This document shows, piece by piece, positions 1 through 7,765 of a stretch of 44,120 bases of DNA. Below the pieces are notes generated by a model. That model did no database searches and was not told where the DNA came from. It saw nothing but the letters and a program-made list of their open reading frames with translations. This DNA comes from Sphingomonas sp. (lineage in GTDB: Bacteria > Pseudomonadota > Alphaproteobacteria > Sphingomonadales > Sphingomonadaceae), in the NCBI GenBank assembly GCA_002707985.1, contig PAOI01000046.1, positions 1 to 44,120 of the forward strand. The letters are read 5' to 3'. Positions within the stretch are counted from its first letter, which is position 1; each line of letters starts with the position of its first letter. The translations under genes and the position numbers were made by a program.

Positions 1-36
1 AAATCGCTAGGCGACTGCCCCCACTGAACGAGCGTG

Positions 37-96
37 CGTTTTACACCGAATTTGTAAGCTATTGATGTTGCTGGCTCCGGAATTTTCCGTTTTACA
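37..96. repeat. Two direct copies of CGTTTTACA beside the tRNA fragment
   Basis: The 9-mer CGTTTTACA occurs at 37-45 and again at 88-96, 51 bases apart and in the same orientation. A small inverted repeat, CGGAA-TT-TTCCG at 78-89, abuts the second copy. Directly repeated short motifs beside a broken tRNA resemble the arm-binding sites of tyrosine integrases. That reading is inference, and no integrase gene is in the window. Confidence 0.4.
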
Positions 97-126
97 GCGC
101 AAAGCCACAGAAAACTGGGAAATTCA

Positions 127-168
127 CCAGCTTGGGAAGCTTCTGCTCTACCATTGAGCTACACCCGC
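127..168 (-). pseudogene. Truncated tRNA-Gly(CCC), 5' half only
   Basis: Read on the minus strand from 168, the sequence gives a typical tRNA-Gly acceptor strand (GCGGGTG), a D-arm with AGCTCAATGGTAGAGC, and an anticodon loop TTCCCAA with anticodon CCC at 134-136. Similarity ends about three bases into the 3' side of the anticodon stem. The expected variable loop, T-arm (GGTTCGATTCC type) and returning acceptor strand are absent from the remaining 126 bases. It is therefore a tRNA fragment, not a working gene. Breaks near the anticodon loop are a known result of tyrosine-recombinase integration into tRNA genes, but here the 3' half is not restored next to it. Confidence 0.75.
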
Positions 169-476
169 ATTTCAAGGGCTTGGCTGGTTCCAGCGCCGCT
201 GGTTACAGCGGCCTTGCGCCCTTGCCCCTGACTGCGGGTTCTCTGCCGTCAGTCGCGCAGTGCGTCAATGGCCGATCGTCATGTGCGTGCGCGTGCCGTG
301 GGGCGACCATGTACTCGACTGTTTCCGGGCGGGCGCGGTGATCAATCCGGTCAATACGCGCTGGACCGCCATTCGGCGTGCCGCGGCAGCGGCAACCACC
401 GCGACATGCAAAAAATAACGGGAAAGCGCCGGGAGCGCTGATCCTGATGCTTGGGCGTCCGCCGGCGCCCGGGCGA
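169..476. other. Gene-free stretch right of the tRNA fragment
   Basis: Between the tRNA fragment and the end of the XRE-cupin gene I see no ORF with a start, ribosome site and protein-like composition. The short open frames here are low-complexity Arg/Ala-rich readings of GC-rich DNA. Apart from a weak terminator-like hairpin near its right end, I recognise nothing in it. Confidence 0.5.
410..439 (-). terminator. Weak terminator-like hairpin after the XRE-cupin gene
   Basis: On the minus strand a 5-bp stem AGCGC/GCGCT (arms 435-439 and 425-429, loop of 5) is followed after about nine bases by six T residues (410-415). It lies about 38 bases past the stop codon of the XRE-cupin gene. The stem is short and the T-run is not adjacent, so this is only a candidate. 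Confidence 0.3.
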
Positions 477-1109
477 TCAGGCGGCGACTTCGCCGTGCAG
501 GCTCATCAGCGAATCCATCAGCCCTTCGTCGGCGCTCGAACACACGCCGAGCACCAGCGCCTCGTCATGGCCGGGCGCCACCAGATAGGCATGGCCCATC
601 GACGAATCGATATAGATCGATTCGCCCGGTCCCAGTTCGACGCTGTCATAATATTCGGTGTGAACGACGATCCGACCCTCGATCACATAGATCAGCTCTT
701 CGCCATGGTGGCGGACGAGGTCGCCGAATTCCTCGGTGCTGCGCGCGCGGATCCGCGTCAGGATCGGGATCATCCGTTTCCGGCGAAGGTCAGTGCAGAG
801 ATAATGATAATCGTAATTGTCGGTTTCGACCCGGAACGCGTTTTCGAGGCTGCCGATGGAACGCCGCGCCGTGACTTTGGGCGAGTCGGCCGGTTGTTGC
901 TCCTCGGCGAAAAGATCCGACATGCGCATGTTGAGCCGGCGGCTGAGCTGCTGCAGCTTGTCATAGGTCAGTGTCAGCCGGTCATGTTCGACCTTCGACA
1001 GAGTCGAGACCGGAATACCGCTCTGCGCGCTCATTTCCTTGAGAGTCCAGCCGCGTTTCGCACGAATTCCGCGCAGCACGGCACCAAGGGTCGGCTGATC
1101 GCCGGTCAT
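477..1109 (-). CDS. XRE-family regulator with C-terminal cupin domain
   Basis: A 210-aa two-domain transcription factor. Residues about 8-62 form a helix-turn-helix of the XRE/Cro type (LRGIRAKRGWTLKEMSAQSG, with STLSKVEHDR as recognition helix). Residues about 125-200 form a cupin barrel (HHGEELIYVIEGRIVVHTE, then LGPGESIYIDSSMGHAYLV), the usual small-ligand sensor of this class. Such regulators often control adjacent genes for amine, amino acid or peptide use. It is divergent from the serine hydrolase at 1253, and the promoter/operator at 1138-1172 lies in the gap between them. The same sequence design recurs before the TonB receptor at 4508, so this protein is the best candidate to control both transcripts and itself. 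Family is clear; ligand is unknown. Confidence 0.9.
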   Translation of the reverse strand: MTGDQPTLGAVLRGIRAKRGWTLKEMSAQSGIPVSTLSKVEHDRLTLTYDKLQQLSRRLNMRMSDLFAEEQQPADSPKVTARRSIGSLENAFRVETDNYDYHYLCTDLRRKRMIPILTRIRARSTEEFGDLVRHHGEELIYVIEGRIVVHTEYYDSVELGPGESIYIDSSMGHAYLVAPGHDEALVLGVCSSADEGLMDSLMSLHGEVAA

Positions 1110-1137
1110 TACCGATACTCCCGTTGGGAATGCCGAT

Positions 1138-1172
1138 TTGACAATTTTCCAATCAGGATCATTATGTCCTTA
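1138..1172 (+). promoter_or_regulatory. Promoter/operator A, upstream of the serine hydrolase-dgcA transcript
   Basis: TTGACA at 1138-1143 and CATTAT at 1160-1165 form a -35/-10 pair with a 16-base spacer. Inside and after the spacer lie AATCAGGA (1151-1158) and, 8 bases further, TCC (1167-1169). GGA and TCC form the ends of a small dyad. The same elements with identical spacing occur at 4262. Position in the gap between divergent genes suggests that it serves both directions. The promoter assignment rests on consensus matches only. Confidence 0.65.
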
Positions 1173-1252
1173 TCCGGCCGAATATTTCTGAGTTGAGGTT
1201 AGGCCGATCCGATAAAGAGCGCAACCGCGACACGTCGATAAGGGGGTTGGCA

Positions 1253-3229
1253 ATGCGAGTCTTAGGAAAGTTGCTGGGCTTGGGAGCCCTGCTGGCTATG
1301 ACGCCACTGGTCGCGCAGGAAAGCGCGCCGCAAGCCGGGCAGGCGCCCGCGCCGGTCGCAGCGCCGGCGAATAGCGGAGCCACGGGCGGACATCCGCTGA
1401 CGGAACAGGATCTGTCGGCATGGCTCGACGGCATGATGCCCTATGCGCTTGCCCGCGGCGGGATTGCCGGCGCCGTCGTCACGGTGGTGCACGGCGATCA
1501 GCTGCTGTTCGAACGCGGTTATGGCTATGCCGATGTTGCCGCGCAGAAACCGGTGACGCCGGACGGGACGCTGTTCCGTCCGGGTTCGGTTTCGAAACTG
1601 TTCACCTGGACTGCGGTCATGCAGCTGGTCGAGCAGGGCAAGATCGATCTCGACGCTGATGTGAACGGCTATCTCGATTTCGAAATGCCCGCCTTTGACG
1701 GCAAGCCGATCACCATGCGCCAGATCATGACGCATACGGCGGGTTTCGAAGAAAGCATGCGCCACCTGATCGGCAATGATCCCGACACGGTGATGGCGCT
1801 TGGCGACTATGTTCGCGAGGGCCGCACGCAGCGCGTGTTCGAACCGGGCACCACCCCGGCCTACTCCAACTATGCGACGGCACTGGCCGCCTATATCGTC
1901 CAGCGCCAGTCGGGCATGAAGTTCGACGATTATGTCGAGCAGAAGATTTTCGCGCCGCTCGGCATGCGGCATTCCTCGTTCCGCCAGCCGCTGCCGCCTG
2001 CGCTCGCACCGATGATGTCCAAGGGCTATGTGCTCTCGACCCAAAAGCCCAAGCCGTTCGAGATCATCTATCCGGCGCCTGCCGGTAGCCTTTCGGCCAG
2101 CGGCAACGACATGGCGAAGTTCATGATCGCGCATCTCAATGGCGGCGGGCCTTTGCTGTCTCCGCAAACCACGGCGATGATGCATGATTTTCAGGCGCCG
2201 GGCATCCATGGCCTCAACCACATGGCGCTTGGTTTCTACGAGCAGCAGGTGAACGGGCATCGCGCGATCGCCCATGGCGGCGATACCGATTTCTTCCATT
2301 CCTATCTGTGGCTGTTTCCCGATCAGAAAATCGGCATTTTCTTTTCGATGAACAGCCAGGGCACGCCGGGCAGTTCGCTGGCAGTGCGGGGGCAGTTATT
2401 CCACCAGTTCGCCGATCGCTATCTTCCCGGCCCGGCGCCGAAGGGGCAGGTCGACGAGGCCACTGCGCGCGAACATGCCGCGATGATGGTCGGCAATTAC
2501 ACCAACAGCCGCGGCGCCTATCGCAATTTCCTCAGCATTCTCGATCTGATCGGGCAAACGACGGTCGGCCTTGATGAAGATGGCGGGCTGCTGGTCCCCG
2601 GCGTGCCGAGCATGGCCGATCAACCGCGCCACTGGAAGGAAGTCGAGCCCTTTGTGTGGGTCGATACCGTTACCGGCGAAAGGCTCGCCGCCGAAGTGAA
2701 GGATGGCAAGGTTACGCGCTTCAGTTCGGATATGTTCTCGCCCTTCATGGTGCTCTCCCGCACGCCCTGGCAATATAACGCCGCATGGCTGCTGCCCGCG
2801 CTGTTGCTCGCGCTCGGCATTGTCGCGGTTACGGCACTGGCCTGGCCCTGGGCCGCGATCGCCCGGCGTCGTTATGGCGCGACGCTGGCGCTCACCGGGC
2901 ATGCTCGGCGTGCCTATCGGCTCAGCCGTGGTTTTGCCTGGCTGGCGCTTGGCGTGATGCTCGGCTGGATGCTGCTGGTCACCACCATGATCAGCGATCT
3001 CAACGCGCTGGGCGGCGCGCTCGACTGGGCGCTTTATCTGCTCCAGTTCCTGACGCCGATCGCATTTTTCGGGCTGTTCGGTCTGTCGCTCTGGTATGGC
3101 TGGACGGTGTGGACCGGCGGCCGGAAATGGGGCGCCAAGCTGTGGAGCGTGCTGCTCGTCCTGTCGGCGTTCCTTTTCCTCTATGTCGGCCTTGCCTATC
3201 ATCTGATCGGCTTTGGCACGCGCTATTGA
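1253..3229 (+). CDS. Membrane-anchored serine hydrolase (class C beta-lactamase / PBP-like)
   Basis: A 658-aa exported serine hydrolase. The start at 1253 is chosen because it follows AGGGGG at good distance and opens with a signal peptide (MRVLGKLLGLGALLAMTPLVAQ); an earlier in-frame start at 1193 would bury it. Residues about 52-400 form the beta-lactamase/DD-peptidase fold with SVSK (112-115), YSN (204-206) and HGG (341-343). From about residue 505 there are four hydrophobic segments, so the enzyme sits on the outer face of the inner membrane. Family members are D-aminopeptidases, DD-peptidases or esterases. The neighbouring dgcA-like gene, five bases downstream, favours action on peptides with D-residues. 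The exact substrate is not readable. Confidence 0.88.
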   Translation: MRVLGKLLGLGALLAMTPLVAQESAPQAGQAPAPVAAPANSGATGGHPLTEQDLSAWLDGMMPYALARGGIAGAVVTVVHGDQLLFERGYGYADVAAQKPVTPDGTLFRPGSVSKLFTWTAVMQLVEQGKIDLDADVNGYLDFEMPAFDGKPITMRQIMTHTAGFEESMRHLIGNDPDTVMALGDYVREGRTQRVFEPGTTPAYSNYATALAAYIVQRQSGMKFDDYVEQKIFAPLGMRHSSFRQPLPPALAPMMSKGYVLSTQKPKPFEIIYPAPAGSLSASGNDMAKFMIAHLNGGGPLLSPQTTAMMHDFQAPGIHGLNHMALGFYEQQVNGHRAIAHGGDTDFFHSYLWLFPDQKIGIFFSMNSQGTPGSSLAVRGQLFHQFADRYLPGPAPKGQVDEATAREHAAMMVGNYTNSRGAYRNFLSILDLIGQTTVGLDEDGGLLVPGVPSMADQPRHWKEVEPFVWVDTVTGERLAAEVKDGKVTRFSSDMFSPFMVLSRTPWQYNAAWLLPALLLALGIVAVTALAWPWAAIARRRYGATLALTGHARRAYRLSRGFAWLALGVMLGWMLLVTTMISDLNALGGALDWALYLLQFLTPIAFFGLFGLSLWYGWTVWTGGRKWGAKLWSVLLVLSAFLFLYVGLAYHLIGFGTRY

Positions 3230-3234
3230 GGGAC

Positions 3235-4248
3235 ATGATGCGCACGCGCCGCAGCCTCGACGTCCGTGTCGAACGCTTCCCCTATGTGAAGCCCTTCCGC
3301 ATTACCGGCCATGTCTTCACCGAAACCGCATTGGTGGTGGTCGAGATTGCGGAAGGGCCGCATCGGGGGCGCGGCGAGGCGGCGGGCGCCTATTATCTGC
3401 AGGACGACATCGCGACGATGACCGCCGCGATCGAACGCGTCCGCGACGCGATCGAGGCGGGGGCCGACCGCGCGGGGTTGCAGCAGTTGCTGCCGCCCTG
3501 CGGGGGACGCAACGCGCTCGATTGCGCCTTGTGGGAGCTTGAGGCGCAGCAACGTGGCGAACCGGTATGGCAATTGGCCGGGCTGCCCGAACCAAAACCG
3601 CTGCGCACGACGATCACGCTGGGCGCGGAGGAACCGCGCGCCATGGCAGATGCGGCAACGGCGCTGGCCGATGCGACCACGCTCAAGCTGAAACTGACCG
3701 GCGACGCCGCGCTCGACGCTGCGCGCGTGGCGGCGGTGCGATCGGCGCGGCCCGATTGCTGGATCGGCGTGGACGCCAATCAGGGCTATCGTGCCGACGC
3801 GCTGCCGGCGTTGTTCGCCATGCTCGAACGGCATGATATCGCGTTGCTCGAACAGCCGCTGGCGCGGGGCGACGAGGCCGGAATGGAGGGCGTGAAACGC
3901 ACGATACCCGTGGCTGCCGACGAAAGCGCATTGTCGCTCGCCGATGTCGACGGGCTGGTCGGGCGGTTCGACATGGTCAACATCAAGCTCGACAAGTGCG
4001 GCGGCCTTACCGAAGGCATCGCAATTGCCCGCCGCGCCCGCCAACTCGGCCTTGGCGTGATGGTCGGCAACATGATGGGATCTAGCCTGTCGATGGCGCC
4101 GTCGTTTCTGCTGGGGCAATTGTGCAATGTCGTCGACCTCGACGGGCCGACATTTCTGGCGCGCGATCGCGAGCCCGGCGTCTTTTATCGCGAGGGCAAT
4201 GTGCATTGTCCGGCGGAAATCTGGGGATATCCGGGCTTCGGCAACTGA
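3235..4248 (+). CDS. dgcA: Enolase-superfamily racemase: N-acetyl-D-glutamate racemase (DgcA) or L-Ala-D/L-Glu epimerase
   Basis: A 337-aa protein of the muconate-lactonizing branch of the enolase superfamily. The acid-base lysines are in KLKL (K151, K153) and in NIKLDKCGG (K251). The metal ligands are D180 (GVDANQ), E206 (LLEQPL) and D229 (AADES). DLD at 301-303 is the position where dipeptide epimerases bind the substrate amino group. The family inverts the alpha carbon of a glutamyl residue, either in L-Ala-D-Glu from murein or, in the DgcN/DgcA route, in N-acetyl-D-Glu. A DgcN homologue at 6716 supports the second. The start is one of two adjacent ATG codons (3235, 3238), five bases after the hydrolase stop; much longer upstream readings overlap that gene and are not protein-like. 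Confidence 0.85.
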   Translation: MMRTRRSLDVRVERFPYVKPFRITGHVFTETALVVVEIAEGPHRGRGEAAGAYYLQDDIATMTAAIERVRDAIEAGADRAGLQQLLPPCGGRNALDCALWELEAQQRGEPVWQLAGLPEPKPLRTTITLGAEEPRAMADAATALADATTLKLKLTGDAALDAARVAAVRSARPDCWIGVDANQGYRADALPALFAMLERHDIALLEQPLARGDEAGMEGVKRTIPVAADESALSLADVDGLVGRFDMVNIKLDKCGGLTEGIAIARRARQLGLGVMVGNMMGSSLSMAPSFLLGQLCNVVDLDGPTFLARDREPGVFYREGNVHCPAEIWGYPGFGN

Positions 4249-4261
4249 TTTTCTATTGGGG

Positions 4262-4295
4262 TTGACAGTTCTCTAATCAGGACAATAGTCTCCAA
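4262..4295 (+). promoter_or_regulatory. Promoter/operator B, upstream of the TonB receptor operon
   Basis: TTGACA (4262-4267) is followed after 7 bases by AATCAGGA (4275-4282) and after 8 more by TCC (4291-4293); AATAGT at 4284-4289 is a -10 candidate with a 16-base spacer. Element order and spacing match 1138-1172 exactly, while bases between them differ. The leader to the receptor start at 4508 would be about 210 bases, long enough for further control, though I see no recognisable riboswitch in it. Confidence 0.65.
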
Positions 4296-4507
4296 TTTGA
4301 AATAATCGTTATTCGAGAGTCGGCGTCAGGAAATCGGTTTTCTGGCACGCGGGAAGTTTTGGCTTTCCGCGTCCGGAGCAGCCTGCCCGCAACTCCGGCC
4401 CGCCGTGCGCCGGATCGAACGACGGAATTTCGCAACGGCAAAGGGGTGCCACCGCACCGGCGCACAGGGCGCGCCGGAATCGGGCGGCCGATATGGGGAC
4501 ATTCGCA

Positions 4508-6703
4508 ATGAAGAAGCATCAGCTACTCGCCTGGACCGCGCTGCCGCTGATCGGCACCGCGATGCCGGCCATGGCCCAGCAGGCCGAAACCGGGCAGCGC
4601 GCGGGCGCGCAGGAAATCGTCGTCACCGCGCAGAAGCGCGAAGAGAATCTGCTCGAAGTGCCGCTGTCGATCAGCGTGGTCGATGGCGAAACGCTGCAGC
4701 AGCAGGGCGCGACGTCGCTGGTCGATTATTCCAATTATGTCGCCGGCATGGAAGTGAGCAGCGGCGGCACGCCGGGGCTGGCTTCGGTTTCGCTGCGCGG
4801 CATTTCAGCGACGACCAGTGCGGCTGCAGTCGGCTTTTACGTCGATGATGCACCGATCGGATCGAGCAGCCTTTACGGGCGCGGGAGCGAAATGTCGCTC
4901 GACCTGCTGCCCTATGACATCGAACGGCTCGAAGTGCTGCGCGGTCCGCAGGGAACGCTGTACGGCGCTAGTTCGATCGGCGGGCTGGTGAAATATGTCA
5001 CCGTCCAGCCCGATCTGGAGCAGTTCGGCGTGCGCGGCGGCGGCGAGCTCTTCATGATCGATACCGCGGCCGATCCCGGCTGGGCCGGGCAGGTGATGGT
5101 CAATGCCCCGCTGGCGACCGGCAAGCTGGGTATCACCGGCAGCTTCGCGTGGCGCAAGACGCCGGGCTATGTCGATAGCGTCAACAATGCCGATCTGGCC
5201 GACCAGAATGACGTCGAACAGCGCGGCGGGCGCGTCAGCCTGCTGTACCGCCCGACCGACAATTTCTCGATTTCGCTCAGCGGCATCTGGCAGGCTACCA
5301 ATGCCGACAGCGCGGGCCGCTATGCCGCCGATCTTTCCGGCAATCGCCTGGGCAACGGCCATTCGTCGAACAATTTTGTCGCCGAGCCGTTCAATGCGAG
5401 CTTCGACTATTATGCTGCGAGCCTCGATTATGATTTCGGCGGTGCTTCGCTCACATCGACCACGACCTATAGCGAGCGGCATATCCAGCAGGTGCGCGAC
5501 ACCAGCCTGGTGTATGGCACGCTGTTTCCGCTGCTCACCGGAGGCCTGATCCCGGCGGGTATCACGCCGTACGACAATACGGTCTCGCTCAAGAAATGGA
5601 CTGAGGAAGTCCGGCTGGCATCGAACGGCAATGGAGCGTTCGAATGGCTGATCGGCGGCTTCTATACGCATGAGGACAGCACGCAGGATCAGACGATCCG
5701 TTCCTATGACATGGCCGGCAATGTCATCCCCGCGCTCGATCCGCTTGCGATTGTGCAATTGCCGGCGACTTATCGGGAATATGCGGTGTTCGGGAATGCG
5801 ACGCTGCATCTGGGCGACATGTTCGCGATTACCGGCGGGGTGCGCTGGGCGCGTAACGAGCAGGATTTCCGTCAGGTCAGCTATGGCGCCATCGTGCCGC
5901 CGGCAGACGATCCCGGCACGTCGAGTGAGGATGTCGTCACCTATAGTGTAAGCCCGCAGCTGTTCCTCGGCGAGAATTCGATGTTCTATGCGCGGGTAGC
6001 CAGCGGCTATCGCCCGGGCGGGCCGAACGTGATCGTTCCCGGGGTTCCGCCGATGGTCAAATCGGATACGCTGACCAACTATGAAATCGGCTATAAGGGC
6101 GCACTGGCGAACGGTCTCGTCGTCGTCGAACTCGCCGGTTTCTACATGGACTGGCAGGATATTCAGGTCGCGACGTCGTTCGGTGGCATCGGCGGGCTGG
6201 CCAATGGCGCCGCCGCAGAAAGCAAGGGCGTGGAAGCCGCGCTTACCATCACGCCGACCAGCGGCCTGACGCTGGGTTTCACGGCTGCCTATACCGACGC
6301 GACGTTGAGCGAGGACGTTCCCGAAATCAGCGGGATCAAGGGCGACCGGCTTCCCGAAGTCCCCAAGTTCAGCGGCTCGGCCCGGATCGATTATACGATG
6401 CCGGTCGGCGACAATGACCGGGTCGATTTCGGCATCGGCGTCCGCCATGCCAGCAGCCGCCTGTCGCTGGTCGAAAGCGATCCGCTGACGGTTTCCGCCA
6501 AACCCTATACCACGGTCGATGCCAATATCGGCTATAGGTTCGACGAACATTGGACGCTGCGGCTCTATGGCCGCAACCTGTTCAACGACAAGGGCGAGCG
6601 CAGCCGCACCCTGTTCACCGACGGGCTCAACATCCCGTCCTATCTGGCAATCACGCCGCTTCAGCCGCGCACCATCGGCCTCGCCGCCGATCTTGCCTTT
6701 TAA
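4508..6703 (+). CDS. TonB-dependent outer-membrane receptor
   Basis: A 731-aa outer-membrane beta-barrel receptor. The start at 4508 gives a clean signal peptide (MKKHQLLAWTALPLIGTAMPAMAQ); an ATG five codons earlier is possible but less likely. A TonB-box-like stretch, EIVVTAQKREENLLEVPLSISVV, leads into a plug domain (residues about 40-155, with VLRGPQGTLYGASSIGGLVKYVT). Repeated amphipathic barrel strands run to the C-terminal LQPRTIGLAADLAF, which ends in Phe as outer-membrane barrels do. The family imports large or scarce ligands using TonB/ExbBD energy. It is the first gene of a tightly packed operon with DgcN, a permease and peptidases, so a peptide or D-amino-acid-containing ligand is inferred. 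Confidence 0.93.
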   Translation: MKKHQLLAWTALPLIGTAMPAMAQQAETGQRAGAQEIVVTAQKREENLLEVPLSISVVDGETLQQQGATSLVDYSNYVAGMEVSSGGTPGLASVSLRGISATTSAAAVGFYVDDAPIGSSSLYGRGSEMSLDLLPYDIERLEVLRGPQGTLYGASSIGGLVKYVTVQPDLEQFGVRGGGELFMIDTAADPGWAGQVMVNAPLATGKLGITGSFAWRKTPGYVDSVNNADLADQNDVEQRGGRVSLLYRPTDNFSISLSGIWQATNADSAGRYAADLSGNRLGNGHSSNNFVAEPFNASFDYYAASLDYDFGGASLTSTTTYSERHIQQVRDTSLVYGTLFPLLTGGLIPAGITPYDNTVSLKKWTEEVRLASNGNGAFEWLIGGFYTHEDSTQDQTIRSYDMAGNVIPALDPLAIVQLPATYREYAVFGNATLHLGDMFAITGGVRWARNEQDFRQVSYGAIVPPADDPGTSSEDVVTYSVSPQLFLGENSMFYARVASGYRPGGPNVIVPGVPPMVKSDTLTNYEIGYKGALANGLVVVELAGFYMDWQDIQVATSFGGIGGLANGAAAESKGVEAALTITPTSGLTLGFTAAYTDATLSEDVPEISGIKGDRLPEVPKFSGSARIDYTMPVGDNDRVDFGIGVRHASSRLSLVESDPLTVSAKPYTTVDANIGYRFDEHWTLRLYGRNLFNDKGERSRTLFTDGLNIPSYLAITPLQPRTIGLAADLAF

Positions 6704-6715
6704 ACGTTGGTGGCA

Positions 6716-7765
6716 ATGAACGCACCATTTCAGAGCCGGGCTGCGGAGCCGCTTACCTTGCCGCAGCCCTATCTTCTCTTCCTCGGCGACGTCCGCGATC
6801 CCGAATTCGCCAAGACGGCGTTCGGGCTGCGCGACTGGGCCAGGGATCTGTGCATCGGCGAATATCGGGTCGCCGGATGCACGGTGTCGACCGGCCTGTC
6901 CGAAATGACGCCGGCGCAGGCGCATGATGCCGGTGCCCGCGCGCTGGTGATCGGTGTCGCAAATCAGGGCGGCGTCATCAATCCCGGCTGGATGCCCGCG
7001 CTGCTCGAGGCGCTGAAAGTCGGGCTCGATCTGGTGAGCGGCCTCCATGCCCGTCTCGCGGATATGCCGGTGCTGGTCGAGGCGGCGGAAAAATATGGCC
7101 GCCAGCTGATCGACATCCGCACGCCGCCGCCGGGTATTCCGGTGGCAACCGGGCGAAAGCGTACCGGCAAGCGGCTGCTGACGGTCGGCACCGATTGCGC
7201 GCTGGGCAAGAAATATACTGCGCTGTCACTCTGGCGGGCGATGCAGCAACGCGGTGTCGATGCTGATTTCCGCGCGACCGGACAGACCGGAATCATGATT
7301 TCGGGATCGGGCATTCCGATGGACGCCGTGGTCGCCGATTTCGAAGCCGGTGCCGCCGAGATTCTGTCGCCCGACGCCGACCCGGCGCACTGGGACGTGG
7401 TCGAGGGGCAGGGGTCGCTGTTTCACCCCGCCTATGCGCCGGTCTCGCTGGGGCTGCTGCACGGCAGCCAGCCCGACATGTTCGTCGTGTGCCACAGCCC
7501 GGCGCGCACCCATATTCTGGGGCTAGATGACTATATGCTGCCGAGCATCGAGGAAGTGATCGACCTCACTATCCTGCTGGGCAAACGCACCAATCCGGCG
7601 ATCCGCTGCGGCGGCATCGCGCTCAACACCAGCGACATGACTCAGGCCGAGGCGGAAGCGCATATCGCACGCGAAGCCGACCGGCTGGGCCTGCCCGTTG
7701 CCGATCCGATCCGCGGCGGCGCAGCGTTCGACGCGCTGGTCGACGCCTGTCTGGACGCAGCATGA
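6716..7765 (+). CDS. dgcN: DUF1611 protein, D-glutamate N-acetyltransferase-like (DgcN)
   Basis: A 349-aa cytoplasmic protein of the DUF1611 family. The hallmark is a P-loop, GTDCALGKKYTAL, at residues 158-170, followed by GQTGIMISGSG and VEGQGSLFHP. Members called DgcN N-acetylate D-glutamate so that DgcA can racemise the product, allowing D-Glu to be used as carbon and nitrogen source. The gene begins 12 bases after the receptor stop; ATG at 6716 is preferred over upstream TTG and GTG codons at 6707 and 6710. Its stop overlaps the next start (ATGA), implying translational coupling. Function comes from family knowledge plus the dgcA-like gene in the same locus; the N-acyl donor and substrate are unproven here. 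Confidence 0.82.
   Translation: MNAPFQSRAAEPLTLPQPYLLFLGDVRDPEFAKTAFGLRDWARDLCIGEYRVAGCTVSTGLSEMTPAQAHDAGARALVIGVANQGGVINPGWMPALLEALKVGLDLVSGLHARLADMPVLVEAAEKYGRQLIDIRTPPPGIPVATGRKRTGKRLLTVGTDCALGKKYTALSLWRAMQQRGVDADFRATGQTGIMISGSGIPMDAVVADFEAGAAEILSPDADPAHWDVVEGQGSLFHPAYAPVSLGLLHGSQPDMFVVCHSPARTHILGLDDYMLPSIEEVIDLTILLGKRTNPAIRCGGIALNTSDMTQAEAEAHIAREADRLGLPVADPIRGGAAFDALVDACLDAA

Noticed and set aside
127..168. An intron-split tRNA-Gly
   Set aside because: Group I introns in bacterial tRNAs lie in the anticodon loop, but here similarity continues past the loop into the 3' stem before ending, and no T-arm is found in the remaining bases. A longer insertion cannot be fully excluded without the flank.
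265..543. A 92-codon minus-strand frame at the left edge
   Set aside because: It overlaps the XRE-cupin gene end in another frame, lacks a ribosome site and has an Arg/Ala-rich composition.
2785..3234. An N-terminal extension of the DgcA-like protein
   Set aside because: It overlaps the C-terminal membrane domain of the serine hydrolase in another frame and is not enolase-like; ATG at 3235 fits the family start.
4805..7048. A 747-codon minus-strand open frame
   Set aside because: It lies antisense to the TonB receptor and dgcN, in a GC-rich region where the third-position bias opens the opposite frame. Its product is rich in Arg/His/Gln/Asp and has no domain pattern.
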